A stretch of DNA of 64,000 nt from the NCBI GenBank assembly GCA_902806575.1, contig CADCXD010000004.1:496001-560000 (forward strand), read 5' to 3'. The first letter of the stretch is position 1; every line of letters starts with the position of its first letter. The DNA comes from Jackrogersella multiformis (lineage: Eukaryota > Ascomycota > Sordariomycetes > Xylariales > Hypoxylaceae). A model generated the notes under the pieces. The model ran no database searches. It was given only the letters and a program-made list of their open reading frames with translations, and had not been told where the DNA came from. Of this stretch, positions 12,524-23,212 are shown one piece after another. The translations under genes were made by a program, and so were the position numbers.

Positions 12524-12528
12524 TTTTT
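12524..12528 (+). terminator. RNA polymerase III terminator (T5)
   Basis: A run of five T residues on the sense strand begins 9 nt after the tRNA discriminator base. This is the standard Pol III stop. A T6 run follows at about 12534. Confidence 0.75.
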
Positions 12529-13613
12529 GTTAATTTTTTATCTCACATTAATTAAATTGACGATAGTGTTCCTGCTCTCATGCTTCCTTTTGTGAATAAT
12601 TTATTTTTATTTTTTATCTTTAAATATGAACTTATAAGAATATTATTATTATTAACGATGAGACCGCGTGTCGCAAATAAAACGAGACATCCATCTACAA
12701 ACTATTATTGCGATAGTTCACAAACATCACGGCCGTAATTAAGAGTGAACCAAATCCTGTGTTTCTGTGTTGTACTATTTATCAAGTACCTACCTAAGTC
12801 AAGTTCCAAGGCTCACGATGAAATATATTTGCTTCTTAATTGGTTTCATGCCTAGATACCTTAGATTAACATACGCCCCTTTTCCCATTAACTTAAGTTG
12901 CATACCACACTTAAGGTCCACGTAGCATGACTCATTTATAATATGATCTAAGAGAACAGGGAAGAAAAGTTACACTGCCAGGTATTGTGGTCTCTAGCCA
13001 ACATACCTTATGTTAGATAGGTAAGCTACCAGACCGTCATTATGAAATATATCACTTCCGATATATCCCGGCTGTGGTCAGGGAGGTTCACATGGTGAGA
13101 CGAATACACAGCAAACTTATATACTTGTTATACTAAATTCATACAATACATTCGTAACTAGGACCTTTGATACCATCGTGGAATGCTCGTCCATTCATGT
13201 CAGCCTCAGCCCGTAATCCGCATAATAAATGAATATTCGCTCATGTTCCCATTGATCATTGTTAGATTTGCCGAAGCGGGCACACAGTGGTAAGATGGTG
13301 GGTAGATGTAAGCTTGCGCTGTAATTTATGACGAATGGATTAGTTATCGGCTGATAGGACGAAGACACGGTAGATGGTAGATGCGTTTCGTGCTGACATG
13401 GAGTGTAAGACGGCTGTCACACTCGGCTCGGCTTAGGTCATCGCCTCCGGAGCCGGGGGAGGGAGGGATTTTCGGGTTGCATTCGGATGGTGCCGGTAAC
13501 CGCTCAGGCTCAGTGCTACTCATGTACCCTAGGTACCTATGCTAGGCAGGTAAGGAGGCAAACCTATAGACGAGATCCACGAGATCCACGGGTCCTATAT
13601 CATACTGTCACGT
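12529..13613. other. Intergenic, AT-rich, no gene
   Basis: AT-rich spacer between the tRNA and the 3' end of the rhodopsin-like gene. No convincing ORF. Fragments of the TACCTAGG motif occur at about 12787 and 13527. Confidence 0.6.
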
Positions 13614-15143
13614 CTAAAACCGGTTCACGTGAGCCGCCTTGCCGCGCTCCAAGTCTGCCGGCGGAGCACGAACCGCTTCCAGGGTGAAGGTATTCGTCCT
13701 CAAGATTTTGTTCTCCCCCTGCAGCGAGACGAGATTCTGGGAGTCCGAGCTCACTTTGTGCTGGTACCCTGCCCACTGATGCGATTTGCCGCTGGAATTT
13801 TTGGCGGCTTTCGACCCCTTCGAGAGCGAAATCGAACGGAAGTATGACTTGGCCGATTCAGGTAGATGATGTCTGAGGAAGGCCGGAAGCAGCATGAGAC
13901 ACGAGCAGATGAGCCCGACGTTTATTTCTAATGTCCTAGATGATTGTTAAGTCTTCGGTATAAATATAGGGGCTTCTCAGAAACCTACGCCCACACCGAA
14001 ACCCGTGCTATGTTGTAGGTGGAATCCAAGTCGCTCTGCAGCAGTGGTGTCATTCCCAAACGGACAAGACTGGCCACACATCCACTAGGTAAGGAATGCC
14101 GCATCAGTACGGGCATTTTACGCAGAGTCATCGAGGCATAACTTACAAGATACCAATTCCGAAAACAGCTCCGAGCCTCATCTTCCGCCTCGGCCCCATG
14201 TTCAACCCCCAGAGGAGAGGGATGGGAAGGACAAGGACGTAAATATCCACGAAGGCGTTCCACGCGCCGGAGAGGTACGACACCGGAGCGGGAGACGAGC
14301 AGCGGCCCGGGATGGAGTTATCCCACGCCTTCTCGACCGGGAAGCAGAAGAAAATGATGGCGAGCAAGATGGCTACGCCCATGAGCGTAACCATGATGAT
14401 TCCGCCGTTGACGAATATCTTGGCCATCTTCTGCAGGTTGAATATACGGCGGTACAGGAAGAGGAGGCTGAGTTTGATGACAGTCGTCGCCACGAAGTAT
14501 ATCTGCGCCGCGATGGTTTGATACTACGTACTGCTCGTTAGCGTTACCTATTCATCGGGCGAGGTTGTGATCGTCCCAGGCGCGAACCTTTAAAGCTGGG
14601 ATGAGCCATACGGCCGGCTCGTCCCATATATGACGTCCGATCCCCCAATGGAAACCTTTTCGACCGAGTTAGAAGATAGTAGCTAAGAGCCAGACGGCAC
14701 AGACGTATCAAACATACATTTGAGTAATAGGGCTGAGTACGTCGCCGTCGCAACCTATCGCATGATGGTTAGTTCATAGACACCAATATCGAGGCTCGGT
14801 AGCGACTTGCGAATGCTAGGAGACATAGGTCTATAGGCCGCACGCGTTAGTATTCGCTATATTTGCTGTCTTCGCTATATTCGACTCGAACGTCGCTGTA
14901 TTCGCTACATCCGACTCGAACGTCGCTATAGGATTACATGATGGACTCACAATCGTCCACGCCCAGCGTCACCCGAGAGACGTGCAAGCGCGTGTATATG
15001 CGCATGATGACGGACAAGGTGCTCAGGGTGAGGAATATGGTATGGATCGCGATATTGCCCTCCAATTGGTTCGGGGGGTCGACGAAGTTGGGCGTGACGC
15101 CGTCCGGCGGGGGCACGACTCCTTGCGACCACTGTGACGACAT
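13614..15143 (-). CDS. Rhodopsin-like integral membrane protein (Pth11/SAT20 family)
   Basis: Fungal seven-helix protein of the rhodopsin-domain family (PF20684 type), in at least six exons. Exon 1, 15143-14951, ends at LGVDD. Exon 2 starts at 14830 after TACTAAC...TAG and reads DYLCLLAF. Exon 3, about 14655-14588, carries the family signature GIGRHIWDEPA. Exon 4, 14523-14147, includes TTVIKLSLLFLYRRIF. Exon 5 is 14084-13989 and exon 6 is 13935-13614; it includes WATLEINVGLICSCL across the 5/6 junction. Exons 4-6 join perfectly. The exon 2/exon 3 junction could not be joined in frame with canonical sites, so it may use an unusual site or carry an indel. Relatives include Pth11-like receptors, but most have no known ligand. 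It is the first gene of the accessory block with the P450 and cyclase. Confidence 0.75.
14840..14935. repeat. Imperfect short direct repeats inside intron 1
   Basis: Intron 1 of the rhodopsin-like gene holds reiterated TATTCGCTA(C/T)AT units and two copies of CGACTCGAACGTCGCT (about 14882 and 14912). It is longer than the other introns of this block because of them. Confidence 0.55.
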
Positions 15144-16303
15144 GACGGCAACGGAAGCTCGCTATACCTGCGATCGAGAAAACGACGAAGGACAAACAAG
15201 ACTGTTGGAAGTTGGCGGGTTGGTGCGAGTGCGGGCCAAATATTACGAAGACGCCCGCCGACTCTTCAGCATCTCAGCCACGCCTCAGTCCGATCTGCCC
15301 AATATGCTTTCTTGGAAGGATGAAACTCCACCCCTCCATCAAGAGCAGGTGGTCGCACCGCATTGCTTACGACCCATACGGCCTTGGAGACTAGAGAGGC
15401 ATGTGGTAGCAGTGCATGCTTCCTCCAACGTAAGCCGAGGCAAAGGATGACAGGATTGGCTCGAGAACAACGGGAATATGCACGCATAAGGAGATGGAGG
15501 GCGGTCGAAATTCGACATTCCTTCCAACTTTATTCCTCTGCGCTAGGCTGGATTAAACCACGTGTTGTCGTCTTACTGAGATGGGTTGCACGGCATGCGC
15601 CCGACGTTGTGATGTTGTGATGTTGTGGTGATGTTGTGGTGATGAACTGATGCTATACCCAAGGTACCTAGGTACTTAGGGCCCAGGGGTAGGGGGTAGG
15701 GGGTAGGGGGTAGGTATTCCCACGTAACATGTACGCATTTAGGAATACCTAGAACGAATAAAACGAAACTCCTTGTAAATAAATATCATATTATACCTAC
15801 CTAATGCAGGTAGTGTGATAGTGTAGATAGATAGATCGCCTAGCCCCCACCCTAACCCGCGCTGTAATGACCTGGCCCACTGTAGGACCCTAGAAATTGC
15901 AAATACAAGATAAGACGATAATTCCAAGATATACCTCATCTATGCAATACACCGAAACTATGAGAATCGCGGGATTCGTTCCGCCTTCTTCTTCAGTCTT
16001 TAATCTTCAGTCTTCAGTCCCGAGATCCCCTCTATCGGTACCGACCTACAGTACAGTCTCAGAAGCAATGCCACCTTATCCCGCACGACGTGATTTAGGT
16101 ACATTCATTAGCAATGGTACGGTTCCATAGGAATTGGGACGACGTTGCAATGTGTTATGCACCATACTGCGAACGCTTAATCGACCGCCTCCATACCGCA
16201 TTCGACGAATCTTTCTTTAACGTGACAAAAAAGGATCCTATCACATGTATTTTTTGGGTATCTCTATTTCCACTTATCTCTCTATACCTCTATTTACGTA
16301 AGA
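15144..16303. other. Intergenic between rhodopsin-like gene and P450
   Basis: Promoter side of the rhodopsin-like gene and 3' side of the P450. Holds GATGTTGTG(GT) reiterations (~15605-15648), a G-rich (TAGGGGG)n tract (15686-15713) and a GGTACCTAGGTAC palindrome (~15663). The open frame 14938-15450 is antisense to exon 1 and has no protein character. Confidence 0.55.
15686..15714 (+). repeat. (TAGGGGG)n tract, potential G-quadruplex
   Basis: Four consecutive G runs of 4-5 spaced by TA, of the form GGGG-TA-GGGGG-TA-GGGGG-TA-GGGGG. The spacing fits an intramolecular G-quadruplex. It lies ~550 bp upstream of the rhodopsin-like start codon, on the non-template side for that gene's antisense strand. 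Confidence 0.7.
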
Positions 16304-18424
16304 TCAGCGTACGAATGCTCGAATGCCTTTGGTGTCTAATTTCGCCGTTGCGACCATGAAGTCGTGAACCTGCCGCACGTCGGTTTCATCCGTCTCGAAC
16401 AGCTCTAACTTTGGCCCGCTGGGTCGAAAAAGTACCGCCAAGGCGTAAGTTACTTCAGCCATCGCGAGACTTGGATTCGCATAATAGGATCAGCATTATA
16501 AGTAGTATAGCGGCGGAGGAATATAAGAATAGAGGACAGAGAATACGGGAAAGAGAATACAGAAAAGAGAATAAAAATGCAAAGGGGGCTTACTGGATAC
16601 CGAGACAGTTCCTAGAGCCGCGGGCGAACGGTACATAGTTTCGATTCATCGCCGGGTCGACCTCGCCCAGCCATCGCTCAGGGATAAACTCGAACGGCGA
16701 TTCGTAAACGGTAGGATCTATATGCATGAGATATGACGACATCCCCACGGGCACCTATATTATAAAACGGTTAAGCGTGGGTGGTCTTTTCCAGATACGG
16801 CTTTCTAAATAGGAAATAGGATCTTCCAAATAGGAATCCAGGGGTACGTACCCCTGTCGGGATGGTATAGTCTTTATACTGGATGGGGACGTCGGGCGAG
16901 ATCCGAGGCAGTCGATGCATAACCCCGTAGCTGATGCTGATTTCCAAAATCTGAGCGCCGCTTATCAGACGGTGGGGACGATCTCAATTGCTTACCGCAA
17001 AGATTCCTTGATGATGGCCTGCAGCAGAACAAGCTTTTCGAGCTCCGCCCACGGCGGCACGTACTGCGGCCACGCCGCCATGAGATCTCGCAGCTCCGTC
17101 TCGACTCCCCGCCGCAGATGCGGTCGCGATAGGATATAGAAAGACGCGACTCCTATGGTCCGGCCGCTGGTCCACGTCCCTCCCGCCAGGATCAGCTGGG
17201 CTTCCATCACGAGGCGCTTCTCGCTCTTCTCCGACTCCGGCATGTCGCTGTTCACCACGTGGTGGAACAGCGACGAGACGTTCTCGTCCTTCGCCGAATC
17301 GCTCGCGAGAACCTTGCGGATGTTCTCCCTAGCTTTCTATATGATATAGTTATTGGTAGGGGAGCTTTTGGAATTTTCGTCTGCTCGACGGCCCGCGGGG
17401 GTTTTGCTAACCTGCCTCAGCTTGCGGAGTCCTTGCCCGCGAGGATACAGCCACACGAACACGCCCTCCGGGAGGTAACTCATCATCCTGTCTTGACGTC
17501 AGAAGATGCGCGGCGATCAGGAATGCGGACCTACCAGACGAGGAACGGAAACGCCGTGGCGACGGGAATAGAGCGTATGATCATGAGCATAGCATTAAAC
17601 CTAGGCTCGTACTTAGTATTTTGCTCGTATAGTATTTGTCCGTATAGTATTTTATGAGAAGCAGTACCAATCCGGCGAGAAATCCTTCTCGCTTAGAAAC
17701 CGGTCTCTGCGGTCTTTGGTGTCGAGGCACATCCTCCCGACCACGTCTCCCGCGTAGGCGGAGAAGGCGTGGTCTAGCCGGATGACTCGGTTCGTGCCGG
17801 AAAACTCTCTAAGCCGGGATTCCAAGTGCACAGCAACCTCCGCGATCACCGGCAGCAGGCGATTTATCCCCAGCCTGGAGAAAAACGGCTCCAAGGCCTT
17901 CCGTCTTATGCGGTGGAGGTCGTGCTCCTTCGTAAACAGATGCGAATCTATATAGAAATTGTTATCGTAGGTACGTCTACGTTCGCGGGATAGACGTGCA
18001 AACCTTCGAAGCCGATCCCCTTGCCGAAGGCATCGTAATGATCGGTCCGCCGCCTGTTTTCCGTGACGTACAGCTCGTTATAGAAGTCGGGGTCGTTTAT
18101 AGAAAGCTCGTCCGGATTGACTCGGACTATGGGGCCTACAAATACGGTTAGCAGCTTCGCTCGGTTCGACGATGTATTACATAAGCACCACTCGCCGTAT
18201 TTCTTGTGCATCTTGTCGATTTCGAATATGTATTTGCCGTTGCGCCAAACCTGGTAGTAGAACTCGTACCACCCCGTAGCCGCGGCGACCTTGGGCCCGG
18301 GGAAGCGTGCAAGGGGCGAGAAGTACAGGCGATACACGACGAGGGAGGTAAACCAGACGACCTGAGCCAACACCAAGGTCGCCAACACCCTTACCGGGAG
18401 AATATCGAAATCCTGCAGCAACAT
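16304..18424 (-). CDS. Cytochrome P450 monooxygenase (terpene locus)
   Basis: Predicted 511 residues, nine exons: 18424-18196, 18135-18004, 17947-17668, 17600-17535, 17487-17412, 17336-16996, 16936-16852, 16754-16594 and 16469-16304. All join in phase. Features in order: N-terminal membrane anchor (~10-33), FPGPK hinge (41-45), KYGPIVRV, I-helix AGGTWTSGRT (312-321), K-helix ESLR (ExxR, 372-375), FIPERW, and the haem loop FARGSRNCLG with the Cys ligand at 453. The enzyme should be ER-anchored and functional. The I-helix acid of (A/G)Gx(D/E)T is Trp316 here. The first intron appears to use a GC donor (18195-18194), and the last uses an AAG acceptor. It is divergent from the terpene cyclase, sharing ~556 bp of promoter, so it probably oxidises that product; this is inference from position. 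Confidence 0.9.
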
Positions 18425-18980
18425 CCTATTTTGGGCGAGCTTGTTGGTGACACAATAATCAGAACGTGCGGGTTACGAGAAGCTCTACGCTAGGTGTTCC
18501 CGAGTGTTGGCTCGCCCGCATCATGTTTGCGAGTCACCATATGTATGTAGTCCGATCCAGAGCGTCCGTACGACGCATGTGAGAGAGGCCCCCAAAGGGA
18601 CGGCTATGTAATATCGCGGCGACGATAAAGATAATGCATCTCGTCGGCGCAAGATGCCTCTTTGAGAACCGCGGCCCCTGCCGTAGCTGCTAAGCTAGGA
18701 CCGAAGTGGTATGCTTGCATTGCCGAGTCCTGAGTCCCCACACCACCGATCATCCGAAGACGATAATTGCCCAGGCGTGGTTGGTGGAACTAATAAGTGA
18801 TGTATCTTAGAAGCTCGGCCGCTACGGGGAGCCATTGCTAGTTAGATCGAACTTAGATCGAACCCCCCTCGTATATCTAGGTTCCGGCCAGCTCTGGAAA
18901 ATGCGGCTTGCTACGTGTCAGCCAGACACCTCTTCGACAGACATCTACGCTCTGATACGGGGGCCATCCGATCTTAAGAA
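18425..18980. promoter_or_regulatory. Shared divergent promoter region, P450 / terpene cyclase
   Basis: A 556-bp gap lies between the divergent start codons of the P450 (-) and the cyclase (+). No ORF of note. Such head-to-head pairs in fungal metabolite loci are commonly co-regulated. No specific transcription-factor site can be assigned from the sequence alone. Confidence 0.5.
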
Positions 18981-20079
18981 ATGGAGTTTCGTTATTCGAG
19001 AGAGATCGACCCGAGCGTCTACGACACGGACGGCCTCGACTGCGGCATACCGCTCCGCATGCACAAGGACCAAGCCGAGGAGATTAAGGGCACTCTCAGG
19101 GTTCAGAGAGACTGGACCAAGTACATCCAGCCAGTCAACGGCTACAACGGAGGGCTAGGAGACCCGTACAGCTTCCTCTGCGTCACGGTTCCGGAGTGCC
19201 TGCCGGATAGGCTGGAGCTCATCTCTTACGCAAACGAATACGCCTTTCTCTACGATGGTACTTACTTACTTACTTATCTGGCTTACGAATGACAATGGAT
19301 CCTAGGAAGCTAACTAGAGGGCAGACTGGATGGAGAGCTTCGACCTGAAGAAGGACCTGGGAGAGAACGGCGGGTTCCTGGAGGCGTTCGGAGCCGGCGC
19401 CCTCGACGTCAAGGTCAACCCCAAGACCCGCCCCGAGAAGCGGCTCCAGGCCCAGCTCCTCTCCGAGATGATGGCGAAGGACCCCGAGCGGGCGATCACC
19501 ACGATGAAGGCGTGGGCGGGATTCGTCCAGTCGGCGTCCCGGACGAGATCGTCGCCTTTCGAGACGCTGGACCAGTACATGCCGGCGCGAGCGATCGACG
19601 CCGGCGAGGGGTAAGTGGAGAACAACCCGATCCGCAGAGAACCCGCCGGCCGGACGCTTATACATCTAGGTAGGGTCTGGTTCGGCACCCTTACGTTCGG
19701 CATGGCCCTGACGATCCCGGACGACGAGCTCGACCTATGCATGAAGATGGCCAGGCCGGCGTACATAGCCCTAGGGCTCGTGAACGACCTATACTCGTGG
19801 GAGAAGGAGCGAAGCGCAGCCGCCCGAGCTGGCCACGACTACGTCTTCAACGCCATCTGGGTGATCATGAAGGAGAGATCCGTAGGGGAGAAAGAGGCGA
19901 AGAAGATATGCCAGGAGGAGACGATCAAGGCGATGTCGACGTACTGCCGCACGCTGGAGGAGGCGAGGAGCGACTTTTCCTTGTCTTGGGACCTTCGGAC
20001 TTACCTCGAAGCCGTGCTGCTAAGCTACATCGGGAATCTCGTCTGGAGCATCTACTGCCCTCGATATCAAAACCTCTAG
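18981..20079 (+). CDS. Class I terpene cyclase, stand-alone (fusicoccadiene/ophiobolin-synthase-like cyclase domain)
   Basis: Predicted 322 residues, exons 18981-19257, 19325-19610 and 19674-20079, with GT-AG introns that join in frame. The Asp-rich Mg2+ motif DDWME (DDxxE) forms across the first junction (AFLYD|DWME). The NSE-type triad is intact as NDLYSWEKE (NDxxSxxxE). The C terminus has the helix-K CPRY. The N-terminal half (PECLPDRLELISYANE) and the GEGVWFGTLTFG segment strongly resemble the cyclase half of bifunctional fungal diterpene/sesterterpene synthases. In those proteins the chain continues into a prenyltransferase domain. Here it stops right after the cyclase, and no prenyltransferase sequence follows in the next 1.8 kb. 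It would need a prenyl diphosphate from another enzyme. Product and substrate chain length cannot be told from sequence. Confidence 0.88.
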
Positions 20080-21963
20080 GCCCGTATACCGGCACGCCTA
20101 CTAGGTAGTGTATATCGTTGGCTGTTAGGATTCGGGAGTTGGATGCTGTTTTGGATTGCCGGCATAAGGTCCCGGATTTCCAGTTAGCTTACATATTAGT
20201 ATCCCCCCCCTTCAGGGGTATGTACGTACTTTCATAACTAGTAATTAGAGACTAAAGGATCACATAAGCTTCTAAAACCCGCCTCTCGGCTCCTCCACTA
20301 GCGTAAGGAGCACGATCTACCTACACTAGTGTAGGTAGCGTAGTGACGATCAGGTTATTACGGCCGTAAGCATGCAGAGACGTGGCGGGTTGTCAACCCG
20401 ATGCTACGTGACGATGTGACTAATCAAGGACGCGGAGGGGGTTGCCAGGTCTTATTGGTGGTTTCTTTTCGGCTCTTAGATAAGCGACGACTTTAAATCC
20501 GCTCACTATACATTACCTAGGTAGTTAGAGCGGTCTACTGTCCACTGTCCACTGTATTTAGCTCTCGAAGAAGTATCCGACGATCTTAGATTACTAGAGC
20601 AGCCCGAGCAGCCAGAGATCAGACCATCTGGTATAGTAGCGTATCATGACTAGGTACCTAAGTACTATTGCGAAGGGTAAGGTCAACTATTAAATCAGAT
20701 TACTAGTATATACAGGTGAGGTTAAGTAGTATTCGAAAGTTACCTATGTAGGAATCATAGAAGTGGTTCTCGATGTTGCTGTTGTAAGCTCGGTGTGACA
20801 CGGAGTAAATTGAATGCGACAGCGATGCGACCTACTATGTAGGTTTGCCTTACCGTTAGCTATTTTATGCAGGTGAAAGAAAGACCCCTTGCGGATAGGT
20901 CAGGTCATGAGCTGGTAGACCGGGGTGGTTAGCCTTATACGGATGTATGATTCGATGATCTGTTTTTTTGGCAAGCCAACGTCGCCAAGCATACCGTTGG
21001 TTCAAATGTATATTAATTCATCATATATACGTAGTATGTAAACAGGCTGGGTTCTTGGAAAACCCATGTGCTAACATAAAGAACATGTTACGGTTGCAAC
21101 ACATATGATCACTTATCGTGGAAAGGTATCACCAGCACCGGGGCAGATACCTAGGTAGTCTCACGATTCCTACTTGGGTAGTACCTAGGTACCTAGGCGC
21201 CCGGATATGCTTAGGAGGAGGAAGAAAAATCCAATCGGGGCTCGCTTAAGCGAAGGATTTAGGACGGGCGTCCAAATAGGGAATATTGTTGGTTGTTATT
21301 TTGGACCTCTACCTAGAAGCTAGTGTAGTTAGTGTACTAGGTAGGTAGTGTAGTAGTATACACTAGTGTACCTAGGTAGGTAGGAAGAAGGTATCTTATA
21401 TTGTGGAGGTATATTACATAAAGCTGGCGATGAACATCCCACGTCAATACCTACCTAGTTTATATCACATGAATATTAATATATACCATGGATAAATTAG
21501 TGAAATAGTCTATTCGGACTGCGAATGATGAGTCTGGGGGATGGCCCGTGGGGAAGGGGTACCTACCTACCTAAAACAGCTAGTAAGGTCTAGAATAGGT
21601 ACCTACCTAGGTAGGGAGGAATGGAAAAGGGGCTTGGCTTGGGGGCTATGCAAAAGAACCCTTGTACCTACCGGTAACCAAGCAACGAAAGGTAGCATTC
21701 ACCAATCGGGTTACATACTCTTCTTTAAGTAATATTATTCGAAAATGAATATGATCATATCATGTATTTAATTCTACTACATGCATATTACTACATGCAT
21801 ATCTTTTAATTACCCATTACGCCATACGCCAGTTTGCTTATAGCATCCCTCTCAAATTCCGGAGGGATTCTTCCAACATAATAATAATAAATCTTATCAT
21901 CTCTTCGATTTGTTCATCCTTCCTACGAATAGTCCAGGATTCCGTTCTGATATTTTTGCCACG
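20080..21963. other. Intergenic, no prenyltransferase or other gene
   Basis: About 1.9 kb with no ORF above ~63 codons. It was read for a GGPP/GFPP-synthase domain (DDxxD boxes) after the cyclase stop and none was found in any frame. Dense in TACCTAGGTA-type palindromes (about 20515, 20650, 21150, 21183-21200, 21310-21385, 21600). Confidence 0.65.
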
Positions 21964-22906
21964 ATGGGCGGGGTCGCTTCTATCCCGACCGATCCATCGA
22001 AGAAGGTCCAGGTCATATCGGCGGGTTACTCTCGGACTGGGACTGTGTCCATGTCCATGGCCTTAGCAAAACTAGTCGAAGGCCCAGTACTCCACGGGGG
22101 CACCCAGATCCTAGTCCGCGACGATGGTACGGGGTCTTAATAACGTCGATCAACTACCGTACTTGGCTAACATCCTCCAGATTATTGCTCCACCTGGATC
22201 AAGGCCTACGAAGCGAGAGAGGCCGGCGATAGGGAGCTCACTCTGAAGCTTGTCCGAAAGGCCACCGCCGGCTTCGTGGCCACTGCGGACCTCCCGCCGT
22301 CCGACTTTATGCCCGAGATGATGGAGATATATCCGGACGCAAAAGTCGTGCTGGTCCGGAGGGATCCCGAGAAGTGGTGGAATAGCATCGCGACTCTGAC
22401 CAGCAGGACCACGCCGCCGTGGCTCGGTGCCGTTCTCGCGCCTATCCCGGGATGGAGGTACCTCGCGCGGTTTGCGAGCGTATATAGCCGTTCAACTTTG
22501 CGGCTCGCCGGCATAGATAGGAAAGACGCCAGCCCGACCGAGCTTATCGAAAAGGGCGGCCCTCGTATGTTCTCATCGTCGTCTCCCATTCGCCCTTGTT
22601 TGCTTAGCTACTAACTACCCTGTAATTGTAGATATCCTCACAGCTCATAATGATAGAGTCAGATCTCTTGTCCCTAAGGGGCAGCTTTTGGAGATGGACT
22701 TGAGCCAGGGCTGGGAGCCTCTATGTAAATTTTTGGGGGTACCCGTCCCGGACGAACCGTTCCCTAGAGCCAACGATGCCAAAGCAGCAGATGAATATGC
22801 CACGAAAGTTCTGCTCGGGGTCCTAAAGGTTTGGGTTGGCATCTTCTCTGCCGTGGGGCTTACTGCCTATTCCGCATCTTGGTTGTGGAAGAATAAGTTG
22901 TCTTGA
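21964..22906 (+). CDS. Sulfotransferase-like P-loop protein with C-terminal membrane anchor
   Basis: Predicted 273 residues, exons 21964-22126, 22181-22564 and 22632-22906, all phase 1 and joining cleanly. The N terminus has the PAPS-binding-like loop GYSRTGTVSMSMAL. The core includes VVLVRRDPEKWWNS, the second conserved strand and helix of this family, and a late WEPLCKFLGVPVPDEPFP segment. A single hydrophobic helix near the C terminus (VWVGIFSAVGLTAYSASW) suggests membrane attachment. The pattern matches the fungal Sulfotransfer_4 (PF17784) group, whose substrates are mostly unknown. ATG 21964 was chosen because the family begins just before the strand VQVISAGYS; an in-frame ATG at 21910 would add 18 unlike residues. 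It may belong to the terpene block by proximity. Confidence 0.82.
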
Positions 22907-23212
22907 GGCGTGTCTGCTTGAATTCCGCTTTAGTGAATTCTTATTGTTTTTCATGTACATCTTAAGGCAATTGACGTGGACTTGGGCGTCGATGGTTAAT
23001 TCTAGGCTTTAAATATCGCTAATATAGTACTCAGGACCTAGGTATATAACCACCGTGAAATCAATTTGTAGAAGAAATATCGGTTGATTTTCTAAAGGAG
23101 ACCAGCACAGGAAAAAGAAAACAATAAAATAATCCGCATACCTAGGTACATAATTTCACATCGTCGTATCGAGATTAATAACCTATCTCCTAGGTGACTA
23201 GGCAGGTATAAA
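22907..23212. other. Intergenic, converging 3' ends
   Basis: AT-rich spacer of ~300 bp between the sulfotransferase-like gene and the 3' part of the CorA-like gene. It holds two CCTAGGTA motifs (about 23037 and 23141). No gene is seen. Confidence 0.6.

Noticed and set aside
13487..13847. Plus-strand ORFs over the 3' end of the rhodopsin-like gene
   Set aside because: Antisense to exon 6, whose minus-strand reading is family-like.
15686..15714. Telomere or telomere relic
   Set aside because: Only four units of TAGGGGG, not the TTAGGG array; flanked by ordinary intergenic DNA.
20080..21900. Possible prenyltransferase half of a bifunctional terpene synthase
   Set aside because: Read all frames after the cyclase stop: no DDxxD boxes, no ORF above ~63 codons, no AT-rich degradation that would hide one.
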